The notes: a model not told the origin generated them from the letters alone. 64,000 nt of DNA from Deinococcus sp. QL22 (GCF_023370075.1 NZ_CP097149.1:1427001-1491000), one strand, 5' to 3'. Shown: positions 10,023 through 19,205, counted from the first letter of the stretch. Made by a program: numbers and translations.

Positions 10023-10538
10023 CTACAACCGCAGCAACATATGATGCTCGGCCAATCGTTCCCCGCCCGCGCCCAGCACGGCTTCCTGTTGCGTGCCCCA
10101 CACCGAAAATCCGTGCCGTTCGTACAACCTTCGGGCCGTGTGCTGGGTTTCGGTCACGCCCAGCAGTACCACGCTCACGCCTGACCAACTGCGAATCTGG
10201 GTCAGTCCGGCTTGTAATAACGCTGCACCCGCGCCCCGACCCCGTGCGGCGGGCAGCACGGACACGCCAAACACGTTGGCGCGGTGAGCCAAGCTGGGTC
10301 TGGATTCGCGGGCCACCGTCAGCAGGCCCACCAGGTCAGCGTCTGCAAACGCGCCGAAGGTCACCGCCAATTCAGTCGGTACGAGGCGTTCGGCCACATC
10401 GGGCAGGGATCGAGCGGCGAATTCGGCGGCGGTGGTGATGAAGGCGGCGGGGTCGTTCTCCAGGCTCGCCAGGCGCACGGCGCGGTAAGCGGGGGCGTCG
10501 GCAGCGGTCAGGGCGCGAATGGTCAGCGGTAAGGTCAC
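10023..10538 (-). CDS. GNAT-family N-acetyltransferase
   Basis: A 171-aa GCN5-related acetyltransferase. The acetyl-CoA-binding motif A is clear at about residues 95-112 ([18 protein letters not shown], the R/Q-x-x-G-x-G/A pattern), and [14 protein letters not shown] is the usual motif B. The acceptor substrate (small molecule or protein N-terminus) cannot be inferred. Its ATG overlaps the TGA of the upstream nitrilase-family gene by 4 bp, so the two are co-translated; the nitrilase may act on a related amide or amine substrate, but this is speculative. Confidence 0.9.
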   Translation of the reverse strand: MTLPLTIRALTAADAPAYRAVRLASLENDPAAFITTAAEFAARSLPDVAERLVPTELAVTFGAFADADLVGLLTVARESRPSLAHRANVFGVSVLPAARGRGAGAALLQAGLTQIRSWSGVSVVLLGVTETQHTARRLYERHGFSVWGTQQEAVLGAGGERLAEHHMLLRL

Positions 10539-11437
10539 ACGCCGACTCCATTCAAATCCACCACTTCGGCGGGGGTCACACGCTCGGTGGCGGCCACGCG
10601 GTCACGCCAGTTCAGCACATGGCCGTCTGCCCGTACATGCCGGGTCAGGCTCAGGTCTAGGTCGGCCACCAGCCAGCCGGGTTGGTTCCAGCCGCCCTGC
10701 GCCAGCACTCCGTCTTCAGGCAGGCCGTCGTCGGATGGGGTGTAAATCCCGGCCATGCCCACCGCTTCCTCCACGGCGTATGTCCAATCGGCGTCGGCGA
10801 TCAGGGGCGCGTGAACGGCGTACACCTGATTTTCCAACGCCCGTGCCATGCTGCCCACCCGCACCCGCGTATAACCGCGTTTGGCCCCGGTAAACGAGGG
10901 AATAAGCAGCACTTCCGCCCCCGCCTCGGCCAGTTGGCGAGACATCAGCGGGAATTCGGAGTCGTAGCAGATGACGATGCCGTAGCGCACGCCGCCCAAC
11001 TCGAACACACGCAGCCCTGACCCCGGCGAAATGTGCCACTCCTCGGCCTCGAAGCGGGTCATCATCAATTTGTCCTGATGACTGCATTGTCCATCTGGCC
11101 CAAACACATAAGCGCGGTTGACGAAGCCTTCCGCGTGCGCCACAGGCAGGCTGCCCGCCACGATGCCCACGCCGTGCTGCCGCGCCAACTGGTAATGCAG
11201 GGCCAGAAATTGGGGCAAAAAGGCTTGCAGCGCGGGCCGAATGGCGGTCACGTCATGGTGAAGTTCGGGCGGCAGCAGCGCCACCAGTTCCAGCGCCGCG
11301 TATTCCGGAAACACCAGCAGACTCGCCCCTTGCCCCGCAGCGTCGGCCACCCACGCCGAAATCTTGGCCTGGTACGCCGCCCAGTCGGGCAAAAAGTCTA
11401 CGGGGTAGGCGGCAGCGGCGACTCGGACGGTGGTCAT
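10535..11437 (-). CDS. Carbon-nitrogen hydrolase (nitrilase superfamily)
   Basis: A 300-aa cytoplasmic amidase-like enzyme. The Glu-Lys-Cys triad is visible: E in [10 protein letters not shown] (near residue 46), K in [11 protein letters not shown] and C in [11 protein letters not shown]. The family hydrolyses amides, nitriles or N-carbamoyl compounds; the exact substrate is not predictable. ATG 11437 is chosen because TACACT lies 6 nt upstream; the reading frame continues upstream into a hairpin region. It overlaps the GNAT gene by 4 bp. Confidence 0.9.
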   Translation of the reverse strand: MTTVRVAAAAYPVDFLPDWAAYQAKISAWVADAAGQGASLLVFPEYAALELVALLPPELHHDVTAIRPALQAFLPQFLALHYQLARQHGVGIVAGSLPVAHAEGFVNRAYVFGPDGQCSHQDKLMMTRFEAEEWHISPGSGLRVFELGGVRYGIVICYDSEFPLMSRQLAEAGAEVLLIPSFTGAKRGYTRVRVGSMARALENQVYAVHAPLIADADWTYAVEEAVGMAGIYTPSDDGLPEDGVLAQGGWNQPGWLVADLDLSLTRHVRADGHVLNWRDRVAATERVTPAEVVDLNGVGV

Positions 11438-11443
11438 GGGGAA

Positions 11444-11449
11444 AGTGTA
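11444..11449 (-). promoter_or_regulatory. Leaderless -10 box TACACT
   Basis: TACACT is 6 nt before ATG 11437 of the nitrilase gene, with no Shine-Dalgarno sequence. Confidence 0.55.
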
Positions 11450-11454
11450 AAGGA

Positions 11455-11503
11455 GCGGTGGGCGCAGAGAGCAGGACTCCTCCTGTTGCTCTGTACCCAC
11501 CGC
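11455..11503 (-). terminator. Hairpin between the HRDC and nitrilase genes
   Basis: GCGGTGGG (11455-11462) pairs with CCCACCGC (11496-11503), and inside it AGAGCA (11468-11473) pairs with TGCTCT (11486-11491). On the minus strand it is followed by CCTTTACAC. It probably ends the HRDC-gene transcript, but the T tract is short. Confidence 0.45.
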
Positions 11504-11539
11504 TTATGCGCCGTCACGCCCTCTCAGCCCGGACAGGTT

Positions 11540-13474
11540 TTACCCCCGAACGACTTCCAAAATCTTTTCGCCGTACTTGCGCAACCGCTCTGGCCCCATG
11601 CCGCGCACGGCTTTCAGGTCGGCGGCGGTATAGGGCACGCGGCGAGCAATTTCGGCGATGGTGGCGTTGCTGGCCACGATAAAGCGGCTCATGTCCTGCC
11701 GTTTGGCCTCGGCGTTGCGCCAGTCGCGCAGGCGGGCATAGATGGCGGCCTGTTCGGGCGTCAGGTCGGCAGTGGGGTCAGGGCGCTCGGCGTCGGTGCC
11801 CTGTGTGGCGGGCGGCGTGGGCGGCAAATCGGGGGCCAAAATTAGGGGTGCGGGGGCCTGTGTCTGCTCCAGTTGTGTCTGCTCAACTTGCGCCTGCTCC
11901 AACTGCTCTTGCCCGGCCTCGGTTTGTTCAAACTCAGCCAGCGCCTCTGCAAAAGAGCCTGCCGCGTCCGCTTCCATACCGATTTGTTCTGCATCGTCCT
12001 GTGCTGCTTGCGCTTCAGCTTGCACCGCATCTACGGCGGCGTCTTCGGGCAACTCTTCGCCCCGGTCTTTTTCCGACTGCCTGTGCACGGCGTCGGTCAG
12101 TGCACCCTGCTTGGGCGTATCGCTGAACACGATTTCCGGTTCCCACACCTCATCGTGTGCAGCAGAAGGCACCGCAAAAGTGGGTTCCGGCGCGTGGGTA
12201 GTCGGGGCAACTGCGGGCGCAGCGGCCTGAGTCGGGGCAGTCTGAGTGGGAGCCGCCTCTGTTTGATTGTCGGCATAACTGTTATCCGGCGCGTCAAAGG
12301 TAAAGCGTTCGGGCGGCGCGTCGCTGTCGGGGCGAGTCTGATCTGCTCTGGCCTGGTCGGGGCGCGGCTGATCTGTCCGGGGCTGATCCACGCGGGGCCG
12401 CTCGAAGCGGCGCGGCTCGTTCTGGCTGTTGCGCTCCCCGCGCCGTCCATCGTCGCGCCTGCCGTCTTGCCTGCCCCGGCGTTGGCCGCCTTGCTGCCCT
12501 CCATCCCGCTGTCCATCCCGTTGCGCAAAGCTGCGCTGCTCAGCAGCAGGCGCGTCTTGAGGTTCTGGGTCACGGGCTTCTGCTTCAGCAGCAACAGGCG
12601 CGGGCACGCTTTGGTCGCGGGCGTTCCACTGCTCGTTGGGGAGCGGTGTTGGAGTGCCGGGTTGCTCGGTTTCAGAGCGCAGCAGGGCCAGCACCGCGTT
12701 CAGGTCTTGCAATCCGGGCGTCAGCAGCACTCCGGCGGGTACGCTGCGGGCGGCGGCCATCACTCCACCGGGGGCCGAGAAGGTGTCTGCGGCAGCGTCG
12801 GGGGCCAGCAGCAGGGCGGTGGGGCCAGCTTCCAGCGCCGTGCCGCCCAGCCGCTCGGCCAGTTGCAGGGTGGTGCGGGCGGCGCGGGCCAGCCGCAGAG
12901 GCAGGGTCGCCACATCGCGCAGGGCGAGGGCCACCGTGAGGTCGGCGGGGGCAGGCGCGGCAGGCATGGGGGCGCGGCCCGTGCCGAACAGAACGGCCAG
13001 TGTGCCGTCGCTATGTCCGGTCAGGGTGACGCCGTCGCGGTACACCACGAGGTCGGCCCCGCGTGTGGGCCAGCCGCCGCCGGGAGCAAGGGTCGCGTCC
13101 ACGATCACGCGCACGCCTGCCCGAGCCGCCCGTTCCAGGGTGCGGGCGTCGGGTTCCATCAGCCAGACGGCGCGCGCCCCGTTCCAGTCAGCGTCCAGTG
13201 AGGCCACCGCCAGGCCTGCTCCGGCCAGCGCGTCGCGGTTTACACTCAGGCGGCTATCGACGCGCAGGGTTCCGCCGCCCAATATGGCCGCCAGTTGACG
13301 CGCCAGCGCCGCGTCTCCGCCCAGCAGCAGTCCCCAATCTGCGCCCTCCAGGGCAGCCAGTGCCCCGGCCAGCCGCACGTGCGGGTCGCCGCGAACGGTG
13401 TGCAGCGACACCAGTGGCAAATCGGGCCTATTGTCCGGGCGAGGGGAAGAGGCAACAAAACGCGAGTCGGTCAT
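11540..13474 (-). CDS. Degenerate PLP-enzyme fold fused to HRDC domain
   Basis: A 644-aa three-part protein. Residues about 20-290 follow the Cys/Met-metabolism PLP-enzyme pattern (VIVDATLAPGGGWPTRGADL, GHSDGTLAVLFG, then ALRDVATLPLRLARA). The Schiff-base lysine expected before GHSD is replaced (V149), so catalysis is unlikely. Residues about 290-565 are low-complexity: Gln/Arg/Asp-rich (QPRTDQPRPDQARADQ repeats), then Glu/Gln/Ala-rich. The last 70 residues (EQAAIYARLRDWRN to GEKILEVVRG) form an HRDC domain, a nucleic-acid-binding module of RecQ helicases and RNase D. There is no helicase domain. A DNA-repair accessory role is an inference. Start ATG 13474 has a weak -10 (CACAAT) 7 nt upstream. 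Confidence 0.82.
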   Translation of the reverse strand: MTDSRFVASSPRPDNRPDLPLVSLHTVRGDPHVRLAGALAALEGADWGLLLGGDAALARQLAAILGGGTLRVDSRLSVNRDALAGAGLAVASLDADWNGARAVWLMEPDARTLERAARAGVRVIVDATLAPGGGWPTRGADLVVYRDGVTLTGHSDGTLAVLFGTGRAPMPAAPAPADLTVALALRDVATLPLRLARAARTTLQLAERLGGTALEAGPTALLLAPDAAADTFSAPGGVMAAARSVPAGVLLTPGLQDLNAVLALLRSETEQPGTPTPLPNEQWNARDQSVPAPVAAEAEARDPEPQDAPAAEQRSFAQRDGQRDGGQQGGQRRGRQDGRRDDGRRGERNSQNEPRRFERPRVDQPRTDQPRPDQARADQTRPDSDAPPERFTFDAPDNSYADNQTEAAPTQTAPTQAAAPAVAPTTHAPEPTFAVPSAAHDEVWEPEIVFSDTPKQGALTDAVHRQSEKDRGEELPEDAAVDAVQAEAQAAQDDAEQIGMEADAAGSFAEALAEFEQTEAGQEQLEQAQVEQTQLEQTQAPAPLILAPDLPPTPPATQGTDAERPDPTADLTPEQAAIYARLRDWRNAEAKRQDMSRFIVASNATIAEIARRVPYTAADLKAVRGMGPERLRKYGEKILEVVRG

Positions 13475-13481
13475 GCCGTCT

Positions 13482-13487
13482 ATTGTG
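13482..13487 (-). promoter_or_regulatory. Possible leaderless -10 box CACAAT
   Basis: CACAAT lies 7 nt before ATG 13474 of the HRDC gene. It departs from TANNNT at the first base. Confidence 0.35.
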
Positions 13488-13698
13488 CCGCACGGCGGCG
13501 CTCGACTGTGCGGGCTGCTCACCTGTTGCCAAGTTTCACAGGGCAAACAGCCGACAGAAGAGGTCGGTTAAGGAAGCCTGAGCCTCTGATGTCTGACCTG
13601 TACCAAATGGGGTCTGGAGCCGTCCAGAACAGCCTAAGCCGTGCAGGTACTTCCCGGCCTCTTTCGGCGGCGGCGGGGGTAGGGGGCCACATCGGGGG

Positions 13699-13704
13699 TA
13701 GACT
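13699..13704 (+). promoter_or_regulatory. Leaderless -10 box TAGACT
   Basis: TAGACT lies 7 nt before ATG 13712 and decides this start over longer in-frame options. Confidence 0.55.
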
Positions 13705-13711
13705 GACCTTG

Positions 13712-14431
13712 ATGAGCGATACCGGACCCCTTTCACGCCTGCACCGCGTTCAGCATCTCGATCTGGACTTAGACCGCCTGCGTGCCGAGGAAGGCAACAT
13801 TCCAGAAGCCCTGCGGAGCGCCCGCGCCGAGCAAGAACGCCTGAACAACCTTCTCGAAGACACCGAAATTACCCTGGAGGCCACCGATAAAAAGGTGCGC
13901 CAGCAAGAGCTTGACCTCGCGGGAACCCGTGAGCAGATGGCCCGCGCCCAGGATGAGCTGGACAAAAACGCCTTTGACGCCCGCGCCCAATCTCAGTACG
14001 GCAGCCGCATTCAGATGTTGGGGGAGCGGGCCGAGGAGATGGAAGAAGACCTGTTGCCCCTGCGCGAGCAGCAGCGCGAGTTGGGCGAAAAGGCCGCCGA
14101 ACTGCGGGCCGAACACCGCGCCCTGCGCCCCAGCCTCGGCGAACTGGAAACCGAAGACGAGGCGCGAGTTCAGACCCTGCGTGATCAGGGCGAGGGCGCA
14201 CGCGCCGAACGTGCCGAACTGGTCGCCAATCTCGACGCCCGCACCGTCAAGGAATACGACATGATCCGTAAGGCCAAAAAGGGTCTGGGGGTCGTGGAGA
14301 TTTCGGCCGGGCGCTGCACAGGCTGCAACGTGAACTTGCCTGTCAACGTGCAGCAAAAAGCGGCGCTGGGCAAGCTGCCGCCCGTGAAGTGTCCCTCCTG
14401 CGGACGCTTCCTGATCCGGCTGGATGTCTAG
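13712..14431 (+). CDS. Coiled-coil protein with C4 zinc ribbon
   Basis: A 239-aa cytoplasmic protein. Residues about 5-180 form a long charged coiled coil (many ELR/EER/RAE heptads). The end holds a four-cysteine zinc ribbon (CTGC near 206 and CPSC near 230). This is the architecture of the zf-RING_7 / CT398-like family, thought to bind nucleic acid or act as a scaffold; no reaction is known. A TAGACT box 7 nt before the ATG marks the start, and much longer in-frame options upstream cross into the divergent HRDC gene. It stands alone before nrdJ, 276 bp apart. Confidence 0.85.
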   Translation: MSDTGPLSRLHRVQHLDLDLDRLRAEEGNIPEALRSARAEQERLNNLLEDTEITLEATDKKVRQQELDLAGTREQMARAQDELDKNAFDARAQSQYGSRIQMLGERAEEMEEDLLPLREQQRELGEKAAELRAEHRALRPSLGELETEDEARVQTLRDQGEGARAERAELVANLDARTVKEYDMIRKAKKGLGVVEISAGRCTGCNVNLPVNVQQKAALGKLPPVKCPSCGRFLIRLDV

Positions 14432-14707
14432 GTAACCGTTTCTATTCAAGAATTGGCCTGAATCCTGAGTTTTTGCGGCTCTATCGGCCCCTCGTTCTCT
14501 TCGGAGGGCCGGGGGCTGTATCTTGTAGCTTGAAAGTCATATCGCTACAACCTGTTGTGCCGGATTTGTTTATGAACGTACAATTGAACGACGCTAATTA
14601 TTTCTAGAGTTGGGCCAGAAGGACATACCTGTACAGCCACTGTGGTCGTGCGGTTTGACCGACGTGACCTGTCACGGATTTCCCTCATTTTCCAAGGAGC
14701 CTCCACC

Positions 14708-17700
14708 ATGACCAGCCTGCCCCTGTCTACCCTGACCCACTTTGACGACAACGCCCAGCACATTGCCAAGCGCCAGTATTTGCAGCCCAGCGACGGCGAT
14801 ATTGCGGGCATGTTCCGGCGGATTGCCAACTGGGTGGCGGGGGCGGAAGCACCGGAAGTGCGTCAGGAGTGGGCGCAGCAATATTTTGACCTGATGGCCG
14901 AAAAGAAGTTCTGCCCCGGTGGGCGCGTGCTGGCAGGGGCAGGTACGCAGCACGGCAACGTTCTGAACTGCTTTGTGCAGGGGGCCACTGCGCACGACCC
15001 CGCCAGCTTTGAGGGCGTGATGGAAGTCGCCAAGAAACTGGCCTTAGTCACCAAAGTGGGCGGCGGCAACGGCGTCAATCTGGACGTATATCTGCCCCGC
15101 GCCGAGGGCAGCCGCAGCGACGCGGGCGTGCGCGGCTGGGCCTACATGAGCGCCGCGCACGCCGACGTGGGCGACTTTATAGAAGGGCTGATGCGCCCGC
15201 CCACACAGCCCGACGGTGACAAGCAACCGGTGGCGATTCGCAACTGGACGCGGGTCATTTACGGGCAGGCCATCCGGCCCGAACTGGTGGCGCAGGCCCG
15301 CCAGAACGGAGTTCAGATCGTGCGGGCGCTCCCCGAGGGCGTACAGTCCGTACCCGACGATATGGGCGGGATCACCGACTCTGCCAGAAAGGTGGCCGAG
15401 GATGCCAAGCTGGGGCTGGAGCCACGTATCAACCTGTCCGAGATGCGGGCCGAGGGTGCGCCCATCAAGGGATCGGGGGGCACTTCTTCCGGCCCAGTCA
15501 GCTTCTTGATGGAAATTTTCGACAACTTCCTGGAGTGGGCCAACCGGGGCGCGGAGCAGAGCGGGCCAGTGAATACGCTGCGCTTCGTGTACTCGCCGGT
15601 GTTGCGCGTGGTCCGTCAGGGCGGCACGCGGCGCGGGGCGGGCATGGCGACCATCTCCATAGACCACCCCGATGTGCTGGACTTCCTGACCGCCAAAGAC
15701 CTGGATCGCGAGGCTGCCGAGGGCGATATTTCCACCTTCAACATCTCGATTCTGGTGGGCGAGAAATTCTGGAATGCCTTGCAGACCGACGCCGTGTGGC
15801 CCATTGCCGCGCAGGACGTTCCCGGCAAATATGCGCTGATGCTTCAGGTAGTCGCGTATGACGGCACGCTGCCCACCCTGCCCGACCGCGCAGACGACGG
15901 CGCACGTGGCGTGCCTGTGTATCAACAGCCCGGTTCTGGCACTGGCATTCCGGCCCGCTGGCTGTGGGATCAGATCGCCCAGCACGCCTGGAGCACGGGC
16001 GAACCCGGCCTGATTTTTGCGGATCGCGTGAACGAATACAGCGCCCTGAAAGACCTGGGCGAGCGCTACCAGATTCGGAGTACGAATCCCTGCGGCGAAA
16101 TCCCGCTGACGGTGGGCGAACCCTGCGACCTCGGGGCCATCAATCTGGCCGCCTACGTTCAGAACAGCACCTTCAATTTCCCCGCCTTCCGCGCCGATGT
16201 TCGTACCTGCGTCCGCTTTCTGGACGACGTGCTGGACGTGAATGTGTTCGCGCTGGAAGACAACCGCATCGCCTCGCAAGACCTGCGCCGCCTCGGCCTG
16301 GGCGTGATGGGACTGGCCGACGCGCTGATCAAGCTGGGCCTGCGCTACGACAACGACGCCGGGCGGCAGGCCATTGCCGAAATTATGGGGGCGCTGCGCG
16401 AGGAAGCGGTGGCCGAAAGCGAACGCCTCGGTGCAGAGCGCGGCGTGTACCCGGTGTATACCCGCAACGCCGACAAGATGCCGCACGCGCCCCGCCGCAA
16501 CGTGGCCGTGCTGACGGTGGCCCCGACTGGCACCACGAGTATGCTGATGGGCGTGTCCAGCGGCATTGAGCCAGTCTTCAGCCCGTTCATCTGGCGCAAG
16601 ATCGGCAGCGAGTACCGCGCACTGTTGGCCCCACTGTTCGTGGAACTGCTGGAAACCTACCCGCCCGCCGCCAATATGGATGACGGCAAGGGCGGCTGGA
16701 ACTGGGACAAGGTGACCGAAGCCGTGTCCGAAAACCACGGCAGCGTGGTGGGCTTGGCCTTCATCCCCGACGCCCTCCAGCAGGTGTTCGTGTGCGCCCA
16801 CGACATCGCGCCCGCCGACCATGTGCGGATGCAGGGCACGGTGCAGGTGGCCTTCGATGCGGAGGGCTACGCGGCCAACAGCCTCAGCAAGACCATCAAT
16901 CTGCCCAACAGCGCCACCGTGCAGGACGTGCAGGACGCCTACAGCGAGGCCTACCGCACGGGCTGCAAGGGCATCACCGTGTACCGCGATGGCTCGCGCC
17001 AGTTTCAGGTGTTGAGTACGAGTAAAACCAAGGAGAAGAAGGCGGAAGAAGCCGAGGTTCCAGCTGAGCAAGTGCCTGCCCTGCAGGCCGCCGATGTGAT
17101 GGGCGAGAGCCTGCAGGACGAACCCGTGAGCGTGCCTACTCCTGTGGCCGCGCCGCAACCTGCTCCCCGCGCCGCCGCGTCCACCGCTCCCGTCTACGAG
17201 CGCCCCGCCCGCTTGCAGGGCATCACCGATATGGTCAAGCTGACCGACCCGACCAGCGGCCACCGCCGAAGCTTCCTTGTCACAGTCAACCATCTGGGCG
17301 GCAAACCTGTAGAGGTCATGGTGATCAGCGGGCGGGCAGGCGACGAGGCCAACGCCGACTCCGAAGCGCTGGGCCGGGTGGTCAGCATTGCCCTCCAGCA
17401 CGGCGTTCCTGCACAGGCCATCATCAAAACCCTGCGCGGCCTGAACGGCGGGCTGTACGGCAGCTACAACGGGCGCTTGGTGGGCAGCAAAGCCGACCTG
17501 ATCGCAGTGGCGCTGGAAACCTTCCAGAAAGACATGGATGCCGGAGCCTTGCCGCCGCTGGCTGGGGGCAGCAGCGATACGCCAGCCGCCGCGCTTACTG
17601 GTGTCAGCGTGTCCGGCGTGAGTGTGTCGGGCATGGACAGCATGAGCCGCGAACGCTGTCCTGTGTGCGAGGAAAAAGCTGTGATCCGCGAAGAGGGTTG

Positions 17701-17740
17701 CCTGAAATGTCAGGCGTGCGGCTATAGCAAGTGCGGTTAA
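14708..17740 (+). CDS. nrdJ: Adenosylcobalamin-dependent (class II) ribonucleotide reductase
   Basis: This 1010-aa enzyme reduces ribonucleotides to deoxyribonucleotides using a cobalamin-derived radical, supplying DNA precursors. It has the N-terminal NrdJ-type segment PGGRVLAGAGTQHGNVLNCF, the NPCGEIPL motif of the catalytic barrel and VLTVAPTGTTSMLMGVSSGI. A C-terminal TSCPD-type domain (about 850-950) follows, and a four-cysteine tail (CPVCEEK and CLKCQACG) probably re-reduces the active site. No intein insertion is seen. AAGGAG 8 nt before ATG 14708 sets the start. The 276-bp leader has a modest hairpin but no convincing cobalamin riboswitch. No second subunit is needed. Confidence 0.96.
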   Translation: MTSLPLSTLTHFDDNAQHIAKRQYLQPSDGDIAGMFRRIANWVAGAEAPEVRQEWAQQYFDLMAEKKFCPGGRVLAGAGTQHGNVLNCFVQGATAHDPASFEGVMEVAKKLALVTKVGGGNGVNLDVYLPRAEGSRSDAGVRGWAYMSAAHADVGDFIEGLMRPPTQPDGDKQPVAIRNWTRVIYGQAIRPELVAQARQNGVQIVRALPEGVQSVPDDMGGITDSARKVAEDAKLGLEPRINLSEMRAEGAPIKGSGGTSSGPVSFLMEIFDNFLEWANRGAEQSGPVNTLRFVYSPVLRVVRQGGTRRGAGMATISIDHPDVLDFLTAKDLDREAAEGDISTFNISILVGEKFWNALQTDAVWPIAAQDVPGKYALMLQVVAYDGTLPTLPDRADDGARGVPVYQQPGSGTGIPARWLWDQIAQHAWSTGEPGLIFADRVNEYSALKDLGERYQIRSTNPCGEIPLTVGEPCDLGAINLAAYVQNSTFNFPAFRADVRTCVRFLDDVLDVNVFALEDNRIASQDLRRLGLGVMGLADALIKLGLRYDNDAGRQAIAEIMGALREEAVAESERLGAERGVYPVYTRNADKMPHAPRRNVAVLTVAPTGTTSMLMGVSSGIEPVFSPFIWRKIGSEYRALLAPLFVELLETYPPAANMDDGKGGWNWDKVTEAVSENHGSVVGLAFIPDALQQVFVCAHDIAPADHVRMQGTVQVAFDAEGYAANSLSKTINLPNSATVQDVQDAYSEAYRTGCKGITVYRDGSRQFQVLSTSKTKEKKAEEAEVPAEQVPALQAADVMGESLQDEPVSVPTPVAAPQPAPRAAASTAPVYERPARLQGITDMVKLTDPTSGHRRSFLVTVNHLGGKPVEVMVISGRAGDEANADSEALGRVVSIALQHGVPAQAIIKTLRGLNGGLYGSYNGRLVGSKADLIAVALETFQKDMDAGALPPLAGGSSDTPAAALTGVSVSGVSVSGMDSMSRERCPVCEEKAVIREEGCLKCQACGYSKCG

Positions 17741-17756
17741 GAGTGATATAGACGCG

Positions 17757-17790
17757 AAAAATTGGCCCCGACTGAATAATGTCGGGGCCA
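17757..17790 (-). terminator. Terminator after sugar dehydrogenase
   Basis: A perfect 10-bp stem (TGGCCCCGAC / GTCGGGGCCA, 8-nt loop) lies between convergent nrdJ and the dehydrogenase gene. The T run (five T) is on the minus strand, so it mainly serves the dehydrogenase; it may also stop nrdJ transcripts. Confidence 0.85.
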
Positions 17791-17807
17791 TGTCTATTGG
17801 GCGCACT

Positions 17808-18923
17808 TTACTTGCTGAATTTCAAAATCCGCCCTGTTCCGTACTCCGCCACATACAGTTCGCCCTGCTCATCTTCGCCAAAGGTGCTGGGGCTGCCCAC
17901 GCGCCCAATCTGCGCCTTCTTCCAGCTAGCACCGCTGGCGGGGGCGGCCCACAGGGTTCCGCTGGCAAAGTCGGCAAATACGTACTGGCCCTTCAGGGCG
18001 GGAATGGCGCTGCCCCGGTATACGTAGCCGCCCGTGATGCTCTGGCCTTCATTGCGGCCATACACCAGCACGGGCGCTTTCAGGCCAGCGCTGGTGCAGT
18101 TGCTGGACGGCTCGTAGCACTGCGTACCCTCGCGGATTTTCCAGCCGTAATTCTCGCCGCCTTTGCTGGCGCGGGGTTGGCGGTCTACTTCCTCCTGCTC
18201 GTTCTGGCCCACGTCGGCAATGATCAGGTCCCCCGAAGTGCGGTCAAAGCTGAAGCGCCAGGGATTTCGCAGGCCATACGCCCAGATATACGGATTGGCC
18301 CCCTTGCGGCTGGCAAACGGATTGCCAGGGGCAGGTTTGGCCGCGTCGCCCCGCACGTCGAAACGCAGGATTTTGCCTAGGGGCGAGGCCAGATTCTGCC
18401 CGTTGTTCTGGGGGTCGCCACCGCTGCCGCCGTCGCCTAGTCCCAGATACAGGAACTTGTCGGGGCCAAAGGCCAATTGCCCGCCGTTGTGGTTGGCATA
18501 CGGCTGCTTGGCCGTAAACAGCGTGCGTGCGCTGGCCGGGTCTGCGCGGGAAAAGTCGGCGGTGGCGGTGTAGCGGGCCAGCACCGTATCGCCGTTCAGG
18601 TCGGTGTAGTGCACGTAGACGCGGCGGTTGGTTTTGTAAGCTGGGTCAAAGGCCAACCCCAGCAGACCACGTTCCCCGCCCGCACTGGTGCGCCTCCGCA
18701 AGTCCAAGAACAAATTCGGTTGAATTTTTCCGCCCGTAAGAGTCCGGATACGTCCGTCCTGTTGCGCCACGTACAGGCGGTTGCTTCCGTCGCCCGCATG
18801 AGTCAGGGCCGTCACCTGCTCCAGCCCACTTACGAACGGCGTGAGCTTCACGGCAGGCGCGGTCTGGGCCTGGGCAGAGGCCAGCAGCAACGTCAGGGCC
18901 GCCGCCAAGCCCGCTTTAATCAT
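17808..18923 (-). CDS. PQQ-dependent sugar dehydrogenase, secreted
   Basis: A 371-aa exported six-bladed propeller of the glucose/sorbosone dehydrogenase (GSDH) family, which oxidises aldose sugars with PQQ. A signal peptide (MIKAGLAAALTLLLASAQAQ) is followed by family segments GLEQVTALTHAGDGSNRLYV, GGERGLLGLAFDP, NHNGGQLAFGPD and GLGDGGSGGDPQNNGQNL. ATG 18923 with a weak AAGG upstream is favoured because it puts the signal peptide first. The start overlaps the end of a small lipoprotein gene by 8 bp. No PQQ synthesis genes are in the window. Confidence 0.88.
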   Translation of the reverse strand: MIKAGLAAALTLLLASAQAQTAPAVKLTPFVSGLEQVTALTHAGDGSNRLYVAQQDGRIRTLTGGKIQPNLFLDLRRRTSAGGERGLLGLAFDPAYKTNRRVYVHYTDLNGDTVLARYTATADFSRADPASARTLFTAKQPYANHNGGQLAFGPDKFLYLGLGDGGSGGDPQNNGQNLASPLGKILRFDVRGDAAKPAPGNPFASRKGANPYIWAYGLRNPWRFSFDRTSGDLIIADVGQNEQEEVDRQPRASKGGENYGWKIREGTQCYEPSSNCTSAGLKAPVLVYGRNEGQSITGGYVYRGSAIPALKGQYVFADFASGTLWAAPASGASWKKAQIGRVGSPSTFGEDEQGELYVAEYGTGRILKFSK

Positions 18924-19095
18924 CTTCGCCTTCACTGTCGTTTTCCTGACTTTGCTCGGTGACCGTGCCGGAATCCTCATCGTCATCGTTGCCCCCGGCA
19001 GGGCTGCACGCGGCGAGGCTGAAGACCACCAGGCCCCCCAACATCCAGCGAATGACGTGCTGCGCGGGCGATGGCCGAACTGGAGAAGGTTGCAT
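18916..19095 (-). CDS. Small acidic lipoprotein, 59 aa
   Basis: A short protein with an N-terminal membrane segment ending in a clean lipobox (VFSLAAC, modified Cys about residue 33), followed by a 27-residue tail that is almost all Gly, Asp, Glu and Ser (NDDDEDSG, DSEGEDD). It would be a membrane-anchored acidic peptide. A TAGGCT -10 box is 5 nt before ATG 19095, and the gene runs 8 bp into the sugar dehydrogenase gene. This suggests one transcript, and a possible role in anchoring or binding metal for that enzyme (speculative). Confidence 0.55.
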   Translation of the reverse strand: MQPSPVRPSPAQHVIRWMLGGLVVFSLAACSPAGGNDDDEDSGTVTEQSQENDSEGEDD

Positions 19096-19100
19096 GCCCC

Positions 19101-19106
19101 AGCCTA
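19101..19106 (-). promoter_or_regulatory. Leaderless -10 box TAGGCT
   Basis: TAGGCT is 5 nt before ATG 19095 of the small lipoprotein gene. Confidence 0.45.
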
Positions 19107-19194
19107 GAAGCCGCGCTGACCGGGTGGATGTGTAGGCTCTCAGTATTTGCTGGGTAAGGGTTGAGTGATCTGGGCAGGCCACAGCAAAAGCGGG

Positions 19195-19200
19195 TAGGCT
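19195..19200 (+). promoter_or_regulatory. Leaderless -10 box TAGGCT
   Basis: TAGGCT is 5 nt before ATG 19206, divergent from the lipoprotein promoter. Confidence 0.45.
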
Positions 19201-19205
19201 CAGCC

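Noticed and set aside
13295..13711. 139-codon N-terminal extension of the coiled-coil zinc-ribbon gene
   Set aside because: It crosses the divergent HRDC promoter, is low-complexity, and a TAGACT box 7 nt before ATG 13712 marks the start.
14432..14707. Possible cobalamin riboswitch before the B12-dependent nrdJ
   Set aside because: GCCACTGTGG near 14635 resembles part of the B12 consensus, but the core GGGAA...GGTG elements and the expected spacing are missing. Only a 6-bp hairpin near 14485-14516 is clear.
15044..17806. 920-codon open frame antisense to nrdJ
   Set aside because: Shadow frame; nrdJ on the other strand is unmistakable and the antisense product is low-complexity.
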